The notes under the pieces were generated by a model, which saw nothing but the letters and a program-made list of their open reading frames with translations, was not told the origin of the DNA and did no database searches. Positions 37,990 through 47,168 of a stretch of DNA of 64,000 bases are shown here, piece after piece (position 1 is the stretch's first letter; each line of letters starts with the position of its first letter). Source of the DNA: Kribbella sp. ALI-6-A (lineage in GTDB: Bacteria; Actinomycetota; Actinomycetes; Propionibacteriales; Kribbellaceae); the NCBI RefSeq assembly GCF_001984195.1, contig NZ_MTQN01000004.1:143091-207090 (forward strand). Direction: 5' to 3'. Made by a program: the position numbers and the translations under genes.

Positions 37990-38632
37990 TACTTAGCCAG
38001 GTTCGCCGGGGCGGTGAACAGCTGCAGTCGGAAGGTTAGCGTGGCTCCGCTCCGTGTCAGGGCAGCCGCTGACGCGGCGCGGCGAGGTCAGTACAGGTAC
38101 CACCGGTGTACGTCGTGCTCGCCCCAGTACTACAGGGCGACGGTTCGTGGTTCATGGACGGGGCGTCTCTGTCTGCTGGCACGTCCGTCGTGAGGGCTGG
38201 TGACGGCAGCGGCTGTGTCTGTGCCCACGGAGGGCGTCGGGCCCGGGGTACTGCTTCGTCTGCTTAGTGATCTGGCGGTGCGGGCCGCGCTGCTGCGGGT
38301 GCTGGGGGGATCACTGACCGGACTGGGCCGACTGCGCGCGCGTTCGCCGTGGACCGACGTTCACGGGGTTGCCCCAGCGCCACGTTTTGATCTTCGACAT
38401 CGTGACTGGGGCGTTGCTGGCCGAGGAAGAGGTGCTCACCAGTCCGCCGGTCGACTCGGCGTCTCGGGGGAGTGGATGGGGTCAGTTGGCGGTCCAGGAC
38501 GAGCGCCGGTTCGGCACGTCGGCGGTGACCTGGTCGACGGTCTGGCCCACGGGCATCACCCACAAGATGGTGCCGGTGTGGTTCGTGCCGTCGTAGGTGA
38601 TCGGGCAGACGTTGGAGTGGGTGTTGCCCTAG
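37990..38632. other. Gene-free stretch with a possible protein fragment
   Basis: No intact gene. A 75-codon plus-strand frame (38369-38596) contains LIFDIVTGALLAEEEVL, faintly like the conserved tail of actinobacterial CU044-type membrane proteins. It has no start region and is at best a fragment. Confidence 0.35.
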
Positions 38633-39466
38633 TTAGTACTGGCCAAGGGCCAGGCCCTTCGCGAAGTAGCGTTGCGAGACCAGGAACAGCAGGGCGGTCG
38701 GGAGTGAGACGAGGATCGCGGCCGCCAGTACCACGGTGTAACTGGCGCCGCCGCCCTCGGTGGACTGCAGGCCGGTGAGGACCGGCATGACCGGGCGGGT
38801 GGTGTCGCTCTGGGTCAGGATGAGACCGAGCAGCAGGTCGTTCCACACCCAGGTGGCCTGAAGGATGAAAACGACAGCCAGAGCGCTGGACGACATCGGG
38901 AGGTAGATCGTGGTGAAGATGCGCAGGGTTTTCGCGCCGTCGACCACGGCGGCCTCGAAGACGGACTCGGCGATGCCGGCGAAGAAGTTGCGCATGACGA
39001 ACGCCGAGAACGGCAGGCAGACGATGGAGTAGATCAGCACCATGCCGGTCAGGGAGTCGTAGAGCCCCAGCCGGGAGTAGCTGTCGAACAGCGGGATCAC
39101 CAGCATCTGCAGGGGGAACACCGATCCGCAGTAGATGACGAAGAACCACAGGAATCCGTTGCGCAGCTTGAGAACGATCACGGCGAAGCCGACGGTGGCG
39201 CCCAGAACGACGGCGATCGCCGGAGCCACGACGCTGTAGACGGCGGTGTTCGCCAATGCGCGGGGGATGTCAGTTCCGGTGGCTACCTGGCGGAGGTTGT
39301 CCCACAGGTCGGTCAGCGAGCCGGGTTGCCACAAGGTGGAGCCGGAGTAGTTTCCGACCGTCTTGCCGGCGTTGGCCAGCAGCAGGTACACCGGGACGAG
39401 CCAGATGGCGCCCAACAGCGCCAGCACCGTGACCCGAAGGATGATTCCGGTCCGTGAAGGGGTCAC
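38633..39466 (-). CDS. Carbohydrate ABC transporter permease, MalG type
   Basis: 277 aa with about six membrane helices and the EAA-type loop ESVFEAAVVDGAKTLRIF, which docks the ATPase. It ends the sugar-uptake operon. The GTG start overlaps the stop of the MalF-type gene (GTGA). No ATP-binding subunit gene is present in the operon; in actinomycetes such importers generally share a general ATPase (MsiK). Confidence 0.93.
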   Translation of the reverse strand: MTPSRTGIILRVTVLALLGAIWLVPVYLLLANAGKTVGNYSGSTLWQPGSLTDLWDNLRQVATGTDIPRALANTAVYSVVAPAIAVVLGATVGFAVIVLKLRNGFLWFFVIYCGSVFPLQMLVIPLFDSYSRLGLYDSLTGMVLIYSIVCLPFSAFVMRNFFAGIAESVFEAAVVDGAKTLRIFTTIYLPMSSSALAVVFILQATWVWNDLLLGLILTQSDTTRPVMPVLTGLQSTEGGGASYTVVLAAAILVSLPTALLFLVSQRYFAKGLALGQY

Positions 39467-40359
39467 TTGCCACCTCCGAGGCTGGCGCTGCTCAAGCTCA
39501 GTTGCCGACGCAGGTAGATGATCGAGGCGCCGACGGTCACGACGCTGAGGAAGATGGCCACGGCCGATCCCAGACCGTAGTCGCTGTTCACGAAGGTGTC
39601 GCGGTACATGGTCAACGCCAGCGTCTCGGACGAGCGCGCAGGCCCGCCCTGCGTCATCGCCTGGACGACGTCGAAGGTCTTCAAGCCGTTGACGATCGAC
39701 AGCCCGACGACCACGGTCGTCGACGGTCGCAGCAGTGGCCAGGTGATGGTGCTGAACAGACGCCAGCCGGTCGCCCCGTCGATCCTGGCTGCTTCGAGTG
39801 GTTCCTTCGGGATCGACTGCAGGCCGACGGTGAACAGCAGCGCGTTGACACCGACGCCTTGCCAGGCCGCCGCGATCACCATCACGACAGTGTTCAACGG
39901 CGAGTCCTGAAGCCAGCGCAATTCGGTCCCTGGCAGGTTCAGGAACTGCAGCGCCTGAGTGAGTGCGCCGCCCGATCCCAGCATGAAGCTCCAGATCACA
40001 CCGACGGCCACTCCGGACAGCGCATACGGAACAAGGAACGGCAGCCGGAGCCAGCCACTTCCGCGGAATCCGTACGCCAGAACCGCGACGAGCAGGCCGA
40101 GACCGACCGGCAGAACCAGCGTGCCGACTACCCAGATCATCGTGTTCCGGACCGCGCCCAGGAAGGCGGAGTCCCCGAACATCGCGGCAAAGTTGTCGAC
40201 GCCGACGAACTCCGGCGTCCCCAGGCCGTTGTACTCGGTGAAGCTCAGGTAGAAGGTGTAGAGCACCGGAAGGTAGAAGACCAGGAGCACCAGAGCAAGG
40301 CTCGGGAGGAGGAAGCCCCGAGCCTGGCCCTGGTACGAGGTCGCGCCTGACTGCCTCAC
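39463..40359 (-). CDS. Carbohydrate ABC transporter permease, MalF type
   Basis: 298 aa, about six membrane helices. EAA loop KEPLEAARIDGATGWRLF. The N-terminal FLLPSLALVLLVFYLPVLYTFYLSF-like helix region is typical of sugar permeases. GTG start 4 bp after the binding-protein stop; coupled to the MalG-type gene. Confidence 0.93.
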   Translation of the reverse strand: MRQSGATSYQGQARGFLLPSLALVLLVFYLPVLYTFYLSFTEYNGLGTPEFVGVDNFAAMFGDSAFLGAVRNTMIWVVGTLVLPVGLGLLVAVLAYGFRGSGWLRLPFLVPYALSGVAVGVIWSFMLGSGGALTQALQFLNLPGTELRWLQDSPLNTVVMVIAAAWQGVGVNALLFTVGLQSIPKEPLEAARIDGATGWRLFSTITWPLLRPSTTVVVGLSIVNGLKTFDVVQAMTQGGPARSSETLALTMYRDTFVNSDYGLGSAVAIFLSVVTVGASIIYLRRQLSLSSASLGGGK

Positions 40360-40363
40360 GCTG

Positions 40364-41608
40364 CTATCGCCCGGCCCAGTACTCGTCGGCCGCGGCCTGG
40401 ATTGCCGTCAGGTACGGCATCGGGTCGCCACGGTTGGTCAGGAATGCGCTGAACTGCTCCAGCGCGACCGTTCGGATCGGTACCGGCGTCGCCTCGAAGT
40501 ACCGGTTGTAGTACTCGTACTTGCCGGCGGCAAGCTTCGACTTCAGCGCCTTCATCTGCGGCGTCGGCGCCTCTGCGTCGGAGTTGAACGGCAAGTTCCC
40601 TTGCTGCTTCACCCAGGGCTGCTGCCCTTGCGGCGACATCCACCACTGCGAGAACTTCAGCCCCAGGCTCTTCTGCTTGGAGCTCTCGCCAACGCACACC
40701 GGCGCGGTCTCGATCGCGATCGGCGTGGCCGCGCCCGGCGTGACCGCCGGGATCACGAACATGTCGACATCCTTGCCCATGGTCATGCCGGCCAGGGCTG
40801 CGTCGGCGGTGAACCAGGTGCCTTCGGGCGCCATTGCGATCTTGCCCTCCCGCATCAGGTCGCGGGCGAAGTCGGTCTGACCGGGATCGTTGAAGTAGCC
40901 CTTCTTCTGCAGCTCGAGCCAGTTGTTCATGACCGCCACCACCCGGGGATCGGTGTACTTCGCCTTACCGGTGGACAGGTCGTTGTACAACCGCAGATCG
41001 GTACCGGCGAGCAGGGTCTGGAACCAGACGAAGGAGAAGTTCTTCGTCTGGTTCCAGAACGGCGTCACCCCACGCTGCTTGAGGGTGGCCGCCACCTGCA
41101 TCAGCTCGTCCCACGTCGTCGGGACGCTGAGGCCGTACTTGGTGAAGATCGCCTTGTTGTAGAACATCACCCAGTTGTCGACGCTGATCGGCGTGCAGTA
41201 CTGCTTGCCGTCGACCGTGTAGAGCTGTCGCACCGCATCGCTCACGTAGCCCTTCTCGACCGCCTCGGTCCACAGGTCGGTCGTTTCCGCGATGACCCCC
41301 TGCTCGGCGAGCTCGTCGAGTGCCGTGCTGACCTCCCAGGTGAACAGCCCCGGACTCTCCTTGGTCCGGAACGACTGCCGGATGAAGGCCCGGTACGGAT
41401 CACCGGAGTACTGCGTGCTCTTCAGACTGATGTCGATGTCCTGCTTCGAAACCTTCGAGAAGGCGTCGAAGTCCCACGGCTTGTTGTGGGCGAATGCCAG
41501 TTCACCGGTGGTGGCACCGGCGTCGTTCGCTTCGCCTCCACAGGCGGTGGCGAGCAGAGCCGTGACTACCACGGTTGCCAGCCCCGCCGGAAGCTTCAGG
41601 GTTTTCAT
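40364..41608 (-). CDS. Sugar-binding lipoprotein of ABC importer
   Basis: 414 aa. Signal peptide of about 21 residues followed by the lipobox LLATAC, so Cys22 is probably lipidated outside the membrane. The rest is a family 1 solute-binding fold (VPTTWDELMQVAATLK, EGTWFTADAA, NLPFNSDA). It delivers the sugar to the adjacent permeases. Unusually, it is the fourth gene of its operon, after three enzyme genes. Start overlaps the glycosidase stop (ATGA). Confidence 0.92.
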   Translation of the reverse strand: MKTLKLPAGLATVVVTALLATACGGEANDAGATTGELAFAHNKPWDFDAFSKVSKQDIDISLKSTQYSGDPYRAFIRQSFRTKESPGLFTWEVSTALDELAEQGVIAETTDLWTEAVEKGYVSDAVRQLYTVDGKQYCTPISVDNWVMFYNKAIFTKYGLSVPTTWDELMQVAATLKQRGVTPFWNQTKNFSFVWFQTLLAGTDLRLYNDLSTGKAKYTDPRVVAVMNNWLELQKKGYFNDPGQTDFARDLMREGKIAMAPEGTWFTADAALAGMTMGKDVDMFVIPAVTPGAATPIAIETAPVCVGESSKQKSLGLKFSQWWMSPQGQQPWVKQQGNLPFNSDAEAPTPQMKALKSKLAAGKYEYYNRYFEATPVPIRTVALEQFSAFLTNRGDPMPYLTAIQAAADEYWAGR

Positions 41609-42837
41609 CGTTCGGGCACTCCTTCGCTTGGGGACACGCGATCGATGCCTTGAGCAAGTATCATCGGGTCGCGTAGGGCGATCACGAGACCGGTCCACGT
41701 CTGCGGCGCGGCGCCGAGTCCTCTGCCGTTCTCGGGGTTCCAGTACTCGGCCCAGCCGCTCTGCAGCGCTCCGTCGACCGAGCGGGATGCCAGCGTGGAG
41801 GCGGCATCTTCGAGTTCCCACCGGCGGGTCGCCAGCCAGAACAGATAGTTCAGCGGCGGCCAGGCAGGCCCTCGCCAGTACGTCTGCGGGTCGTACGCCG
41901 GGTGGCCGCGGGCAACGTTCGCCGGGCCGTACGGCGCACCGAAGCGATCGGGGTCGTCGAGTTGGCGCAGCGACGCGAGCGCCTTGGCCCGGTCCCGGGT
42001 GACCAGGGCCGGCATGACGCCATCGCTGGTCGGTGTCTTGGCCGACGCGCCCCCTCCGACCACCGAACGATCGGACCACAGCTGTTGATCCTGATCCCAC
42101 AGGATCGTGTCGATCGCCTCGCTCAGCTGCTCCGCCCTGTCTGCCAGTTCCTGGTCGTCCAGGAGCTCGGCGAGTTCGGCCAGGTTGAACGCGACGTAGG
42201 CATTGAAGGCTGCCGGGCAGGTGACGAAGCTCGCCGACCAGCGCGCACCGCCGTCACCGTCGAAGGTGATGTCATGGATTCGTTCCTTGTTCCAGGCCGT
42301 CCGGGCCGGCCGGCTGTAGTTCGCCGGCGTCCGCCCGGGTGCGCCGAAGTCGTCCCAGCGGGGGCTGTGGTCGTTGCCGGCCTCCCAGGGATGGACGACG
42401 TAGATCAGGCCGTCGTCGGTGCGGCGGGTCCGCCACAGCCAGTCGAGCCCTCGTCTGGCCCGGTCGAGGGTTTCTGCCGACGGCATGAACCCGCACGCGG
42501 CCAGGACGCTGGCCGCGTGCCCGAACATCGGTGGCTGCGTGATCGAAGACGTCTGCTCGAGTGGACCCAACCATGAGTCCGGGCTCTTGCCGCCGTAGCG
42601 CATGTGCGGGACGAGCCCGTTCGGCAGTTGCCCCGCCAAGGTGGCGTCGAGCTCCCGCAGTGCGCGGTCGTCGCCGAGATGTGCCCAGATGATCGCGTGG
42701 AAGCAGGAGTCCCACAGCCACAGGTGCGGATAGGTCGTAGGGTTCGGGACGCAGTACCCCCGGGTCTCGTCCCAATGGCTCTCGAGCAACTGCCGGACTT
42801 CCTGCTCGAGGGCGTGTCCCTCGATGGTCCCGGTCAT
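41605..42837 (-). CDS. Glycoside hydrolase, (alpha/alpha)6 barrel, MGH1/GH63-like
   Basis: 410 aa, no signal peptide, so cytoplasmic. Segments such as HLWLWDSCFHAIIWAHLGD near residue 35, AYDPQTYWRGPAWPPLNYLFW and EYWNPENGRG near the C-terminus are typical of the mannosylglycerate-hydrolase-like/GH63-like barrel enzymes. It probably cleaves the imported glycoside intracellularly. Specificity cannot be read from the sequence. ATGA overlaps with genes on both sides. Confidence 0.8.
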   Translation of the reverse strand: MTGTIEGHALEQEVRQLLESHWDETRGYCVPNPTTYPHLWLWDSCFHAIIWAHLGDDRALRELDATLAGQLPNGLVPHMRYGGKSPDSWLGPLEQTSSITQPPMFGHAASVLAACGFMPSAETLDRARRGLDWLWRTRRTDDGLIYVVHPWEAGNDHSPRWDDFGAPGRTPANYSRPARTAWNKERIHDITFDGDGGARWSASFVTCPAAFNAYVAFNLAELAELLDDQELADRAEQLSEAIDTILWDQDQQLWSDRSVVGGGASAKTPTSDGVMPALVTRDRAKALASLRQLDDPDRFGAPYGPANVARGHPAYDPQTYWRGPAWPPLNYLFWLATRRWELEDAASTLASRSVDGALQSGWAEYWNPENGRGLGAAPQTWTGLVIALRDPMILAQGIDRVSPSEGVPER

Positions 42838-43430
42838 CGAACCTCCTTCGTCGGCCCGCAGGCCTCGCGGACGGCTGCTACCAGCGACTGCGCCAGTACG
42901 GCATGCCCGCTGTCGTTCGGGTGGACGTTGTCCTGGGCAAGCATCGTGGCGGCGTCCCACCGGTGGGCGACCACCGTTCGCGCCGACGGGAAGCGGCTGA
43001 CACTGTTCCGCAGGATCGAGTTGTACTGATCGACGATCGCGTCCGAGGCACGGTCGTACGGCGGGTGGCCCGAGTAGTCCTCGATGTAGGGCTGCTCGAT
43101 TGCGAGCAGCACCGCGTGCGGATCGGACTTGTGCAGGACCCGCAACACGATCTCGAGAGAGTCCTCGTACTGGCGGCGTCCGGCCGATGCCGGTCCGTAC
43201 AGGCGCGCGTCGTTGAAGCCGGTCATCAGCACGAAGACGTCGGCCGGTTCAGGAGTCTGCGCCATGACGAGTCGAGCCGTCCCGGTACTCAAACTCCCGC
43301 TCTCCGCATGGTTGTTCGGGCGAAGACCCAGCTTCCGCGCGGCCAGCTCCACGAACCCTTCGCTGTGCAGTCGCGCCCCGGTCCCGTACACCCAGGAGTG
43401 CCCATAGGCACCGAGCACGCGATGTCTCAC
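42834..43430 (-). CDS. SGNH/GDSL-type esterase
   Basis: 198 aa. Block I is GAYGHSWVYG (Ser in place of the classical GDS context), block III has GFNDA, and block V is DNVHPNDSGH with the catalytic Asp and His. It probably removes acyl groups from the imported sugar. The GTG at 43430 is preferred because GAGG lies 5 nt upstream; a GTG at 43436 is the alternative. The ATG-started longer frame would overlap the PhyH gene by 80 bp. Confidence 0.8.
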   Translation of the reverse strand: MRHRVLGAYGHSWVYGTGARLHSEGFVELAARKLGLRPNNHAESGSLSTGTARLVMAQTPEPADVFVLMTGFNDARLYGPASAGRRQYEDSLEIVLRVLHKSDPHAVLLAIEQPYIEDYSGHPPYDRASDAIVDQYNSILRNSVSRFPSARTVVAHRWDAATMLAQDNVHPNDSGHAVLAQSLVAAVREACGPTKEVR

Positions 43431-43443
43431 CAGCACCTCGATG

Positions 43444-44223
43444 TCAGCACGCCGGGCCCACCTTGCCGGCCGGCGACCGAAAGTGATCATCCGCACGAAA
43501 GGGCGGCGGCTCCAGATACGCATTGAGGCCTGTCACCGCTTCGCCGCGGAGGAGGAACGGCGAGGCCTCGTCAGGCCTGGTGATGCGCGTACTGGTCGGG
43601 ATGTAGCGGATGGTCAGAGCGCGCCGCCACCGGTCCGAGCGGTTCGGCGTCGAACTGTGCACCATGTTCGGATGGTGCACCTCGACATCGCCCGGCCCCA
43701 TCACGAGGTCTTCCACGCGATCCTCGTCGACGTCGGTGTCGATCCGTCGGCGGAGCACGCTGTCGCGGTCCGTCGGCCTCATCTGGGCCAGCTCCGATCG
43801 GTGCGATCCTGGCAGGACGCGAAGACACCCGTTCTCGAGGTCGGAGCCGGTGAGTGCCAGCCACAGCGTGACGACGTTCATCGGTTCCAGCGGCCAGAAC
43901 GCTCCGTCCTGGTGCCACTCGACGCCTTTGCCGCAGCGCGGCGGTTTGCACAGGTAGTGCGTCGCGAACAAGGCGATGTCCGGACCGACGAACAGTTCGG
44001 CGAGGTCGAGCAGGCGCTGGTCGGAGACGAGTTCGATCCAGAAGGGATCATCACGGCAGAGCCGATGACCCAGTTGCTCCGGGGCCAGTTCGGGGTGCCG
44101 GTCCAGCAACCAGTCGATGTGCGTGTTCGCCGCACCCACCAGGTCCGGGTCGATCGCGTCCCGAACGACCACGTAACCGTCTGCCGCGTACTGCCGGGTG
44201 AGGGCCCCGCTCGTAGCTTGCAT
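43444..44223 (-). CDS. Phytanoyl-CoA dioxygenase (PhyH) family protein
   Basis: 259-aa Fe(II)/2-oxoglutarate oxygenase. The facial triad is visible: VEWHQDGAFW (HxD) and the distal His in HHPNMVHSSTP, followed by the 2-oxoglutarate-binding Arg in RRALTIRY. First gene of the sugar operon, with AAGGAGC before the ATG, and divergent from the AraC gene. It may hydroxylate or dealkylate an unusual sugar derivative. Substrate unknown. Confidence 0.88.
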   Translation of the reverse strand: MQATSGALTRQYAADGYVVVRDAIDPDLVGAANTHIDWLLDRHPELAPEQLGHRLCRDDPFWIELVSDQRLLDLAELFVGPDIALFATHYLCKPPRCGKGVEWHQDGAFWPLEPMNVVTLWLALTGSDLENGCLRVLPGSHRSELAQMRPTDRDSVLRRRIDTDVDEDRVEDLVMGPGDVEVHHPNMVHSSTPNRSDRWRRALTIRYIPTSTRITRPDEASPFLLRGEAVTGLNAYLEPPPFRADDHFRSPAGKVGPAC

Positions 44224-44318
44224 CGGTAGCTCCTTCCGGGGTTGTGCTGCTATCGACGCTATATGCTGGAATGTGATGCTTCTTCCTCAGGAAGGACGAA
44301 AAATTGCTCTCCGGTGAT

Positions 44319-45209
44319 ATGGATGTCACGGTGCTGCGGTTGGAGGACTACGTCGCGGCAGGTGAGACCTGCTACGTCGGCCGGAGGACGGAGGCCGTCA
44401 GATTCGTCGGCAGACTGCACACCCACGACAACTTCGCCGAACTGACCTGGATCGAGTACGGCGCACTCCTGCACGTGGTGAATGGCTCACGCCGACTGCT
44501 CGAGGCCGGTGACGTGGTATTCATCCGGCCTGCCGACGTCCATCTGTTCCGGCCTGTCCCCGGCCAGGCGTTTGCGCAAGTGAGCGTCTCTTTTCCCAGC
44601 GAGACGCTGACAGCGATCGAGGCGCGGTACTTCGCCTCCGGAGACTGGGCCTGGTCGGCCGGCGGTTTGCCGGTCACGCACCGCTTCGACAGCGTGCGCC
44701 TGCAACGGCTGACCGAACTGACGTCGACCTTGGTGGCCGGGCCCGCCGGCCGCTTGCAGCTCGAACGCTTCCTGCTCGAGCTGCTGTGCGACCTGGTCGG
44801 CCGTCCCGCCGGCGACGCGCTGCCGACTTGGTTGACTGAGGCAATCGCCCGGCTCGTCGACGATTCGGACGCACTCGCCGAAGGAGTGACGGGGCTGGCC
44901 GAACTCGCCGGACGCAGCCGCGAGCACGTCAACCGAGTCATCCAGGCAGCGACCGGACAGACCGCGACGGACCTGATCAACCAGCTCCGTTTGACCCGGG
45001 CAGCGGCGCTGCTGAGAATGACGGACCGGCCTATCGCCGTTGTGGCCGCGGAGTGCGGCTTCCCGTCACTGAGCCACTTCTACCGCTTGTTCAACGACCG
45101 CTTCAAGGCGACGCCTCGTCGCTACCGGATGGTCTCGACCGTCTCCGGGGTGCGGCCGCTCGGCACCGACGGCCCGGCGGGAACCTCAGCCTCCGGTCGA
45201 CGCCGCTGA
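44319..45209 (+). CDS. AraC-family regulator of the sugar operon
   Basis: 296 aa. An N-terminal cupin domain (RLHTHDNFAELTWIEYG, GDVVFIRPADVHLF) would sense the sugar. The C-terminal domain has two helix-turn-helix motifs, ending with PSLSHFYRLFNDRFKATPRRYR. Divergent from the PhyH-led operon and convergent with the Gfo/Idh/MocA gene (24-bp overlap). A TTG at 44304 would add five codons. The short palindrome TTCCTCAGGAA lies about 30 bp before the start. Confidence 0.9.
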   Translation: MDVTVLRLEDYVAAGETCYVGRRTEAVRFVGRLHTHDNFAELTWIEYGALLHVVNGSRRLLEAGDVVFIRPADVHLFRPVPGQAFAQVSVSFPSETLTAIEARYFASGDWAWSAGGLPVTHRFDSVRLQRLTELTSTLVAGPAGRLQLERFLLELLCDLVGRPAGDALPTWLTEAIARLVDDSDALAEGVTGLAELAGRSREHVNRVIQAATGQTATDLINQLRLTRAAALLRMTDRPIAVVAAECGFPSLSHFYRLFNDRFKATPRRYRMVSTVSGVRPLGTDGPAGTSASGRRR

Positions 45210-46286
45210 CGGGATCGGCACCGGCACGTGCCTCGCGGCCGAATCGTAGATCGCCAGAATCACGGCGAGGGTCTTGGTGGCTTCGGCGATCGTGACCAGA
45301 GGCTCGGTGCCGGTGCGGATCGCTGTCAGGAAATCGGCGTACTGGAGGCTGTGGGCATTCGACAGCGCCGAGGGTTCGGCGCCGGCGCTCGGTCCGGTGT
45401 CCTGCGCCGGCAGCACGAGTGCGGCCTGATTGGTGTCCCCACCGCCGTACGCCGGAGCCTCGGCGCCGGATCCACCAGCGTGGAAGTAGACGAGACGGTC
45501 GTCGTCGATGATCGCCGAACCGTGGGTCCCGTGCACCTGCAGGCGTGCGCTGGTTCCGGGATAGGCGGCCGTCGTCCCGTGGACCACCGCTAAGGCGCCG
45601 CTGTCGAAGCGGATCACCGCCACCGCGGTGTCCTCGACGTCAAGACCGTCGTGGGCCAGGCAAGCCGAGTAGGCGGTCACCTCCACCGGATCCCCGAGCA
45701 GCCAGATCAGCAGATCGATCGTGTGGATGCTCTGGTTGATCAGCGCCCCGCCCCCGTCGTGCGCCTTCGTGCCCCGCCAGGCACCCGAGTCGTAGTACGA
45801 CTGGCTTCGCCACCACGCGACGCTGGCCACGGCTGACGTGAGTCGACCAAGCTTTCCAGACTCGACCGCGGCGCGAACGACCTCGGTCGCGGGATCGAAC
45901 CTGTGCTGGCTGATCACGGTCGCCGACGCCGTCGACCTGTTCGCCACCTCGGCCAGCCGGGCCGCGGCGACGAGGTCCACGTCGAGGGGCTTCTCGATGA
46001 CGACGTGTTTGCCCGCGCGCAGTGCGAGAACGGCCTGCTCGGCGTGATCTCCGCTTGGCGTACACAGGGCGACACCGTCGATGTCGTCCCTGGCCAGCAC
46101 GTCCCCGAGGTCGTTGTACGCGGTGACGCCGTACTGCGCGGCGAGTTCGTCGGCCGCGCTCGGCACCGGGTCGACCACCGCGGCGAGCTCGGCGTCGGGC
46201 CGGCCGGTGATCACGGCCGCATGGTGCCGGCCGATGACACCGCAGCCCACGACCGCGAACCGCAGCGGGCTTTCGGCCTCACTCAC
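45186..46286 (-). CDS. Gfo/Idh/MocA-family dehydrogenase
   Basis: 366 aa. N-terminal Rossmann domain with VVGCGVIGRHHAAV, then VALCTPSGDH and the catalytic-region EKPLDVD. The C-terminal domain contains GGALINQSIHTIDLL with the active-site His. It oxidises sugars or cyclitols with NAD(P). It is the second gene of a two-gene unit with the TIM-barrel isomerase (ATGA overlap). Together they probably process the sugar released inside the cell. Confidence 0.92.
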   Translation of the reverse strand: MSEAESPLRFAVVGCGVIGRHHAAVITGRPDAELAAVVDPVPSAADELAAQYGVTAYNDLGDVLARDDIDGVALCTPSGDHAEQAVLALRAGKHVVIEKPLDVDLVAAARLAEVANRSTASATVISQHRFDPATEVVRAAVESGKLGRLTSAVASVAWWRSQSYYDSGAWRGTKAHDGGGALINQSIHTIDLLIWLLGDPVEVTAYSACLAHDGLDVEDTAVAVIRFDSGALAVVHGTTAAYPGTSARLQVHGTHGSAIIDDDRLVYFHAGGSGAEAPAYGGGDTNQAALVLPAQDTGPSAGAEPSALSNAHSLQYADFLTAIRTGTEPLVTIAEATKTLAVILAIYDSAARHVPVPIPSAASTGG

Positions 46287-47110
46287 GCGTACTCGATCCC
46301 CTCGTGGTGAAGGAGGCCGACGAAGGCCGTATGGGCACGAGCGAACTGGTCGGCCCCGGAGAACCCACCCAGCGCTCCGGCCTGCTGCAGGTGGGGTTCC
46401 AGCGAGAAGATCCCGTCGAATCCGTCGGCATGCAACGCCCGCAGGGTCTCAGCGACCTCGCCGTCGCCCTCACCGGCCGGCACCACCTCGCCAGTTCCCA
46501 GCACAGCGTCCTTGACCTGGATGTACTCCAGGTACGGCCTGAGGAGTTGGTATCCGGCGCTGTGCGGGCGGACGCCGCACTGGACGAAGTTCGCCGCGTC
46601 CCAGGTGAGCCGCAGTGAGTCCGAGTCGACGGCTTCGACGATCTCGAGGCACCGGCTCGGCACGTCGCCGTAGATCAGCTTCTCGTTCTCGTGGAGTAGC
46701 GTCACCGGACGGTCGCCGACCTCGGCGGTGAGGGCAGCCATCCGCCGCAGCACCTCGTCGCGATGCCTGGCCGGATCGTCACCGGCGGGAAGGAAGAACG
46801 AGAACAGCCGAAGGTACGGCGCCCGCAACAGCTCCGCGACATCGAGCGCACGCCGCATCCGTTCCAAGTGCGGCTCGAACGGCTCCGTGATCGAGATCTT
46901 GCCGATGGGCGAGCCGATCGAGGAGACCTGGAGATCGTGGGCAGCGAGGATCGCCTCGGCCTCGTGCAGTTCACGGTCGGCGAGATCCAGAACGTTGATG
47001 CCCCATGCGCTGCGGAACTCCAGATACCGCAGACCAAGCTGTCCGAGCAGCAGGCATTGCGTCTCGAGGTCGTCGTCGATCTCGTCGGCGAATCCCGACA
47101 GCGTCCACAT
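46283..47110 (-). CDS. Sugar phosphate isomerase/epimerase-type TIM barrel
   Basis: 275-aa AP-endonuclease-2-like xylose isomerase-type barrel. LSGFADEIDDD at the N-terminus, LLHENEK, LTWDAANF, IQVKDA and FSLEPHL carry the usual metal-site acids and histidines. Family members isomerise, epimerise or eliminate 3-keto sugars and inositol derivatives. GGAGGA precedes the ATG at 47110. The pairing with a Gfo/Idh/MocA enzyme recalls pathways that pass through a keto-sugar. The exact reaction is unknown. Confidence 0.85.
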   Translation of the reverse strand: MWTLSGFADEIDDDLETQCLLLGQLGLRYLEFRSAWGINVLDLADRELHEAEAILAAHDLQVSSIGSPIGKISITEPFEPHLERMRRALDVAELLRAPYLRLFSFFLPAGDDPARHRDEVLRRMAALTAEVGDRPVTLLHENEKLIYGDVPSRCLEIVEAVDSDSLRLTWDAANFVQCGVRPHSAGYQLLRPYLEYIQVKDAVLGTGEVVPAGEGDGEVAETLRALHADGFDGIFSLEPHLQQAGALGGFSGADQFARAHTAFVGLLHHEGIEYA

Positions 47111-47154
47111 AGGTCGTCCTCCACTTGCTCGTCCCACCCCGGCGCGGTGAGTGT

Positions 47155-47168
47155 TTGCAAGCATGCAA
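47155..47168. promoter_or_regulatory. Inverted repeat TTGCA-AGCA-TGCAA
   Basis: A 5-bp inverted repeat with 4-bp spacer lies 45 bp upstream of the TIM-barrel gene's start, in its promoter region. Probably an operator, possibly of LacI/GntR type, since it differs from anything near the AraC gene. Confidence 0.4.
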
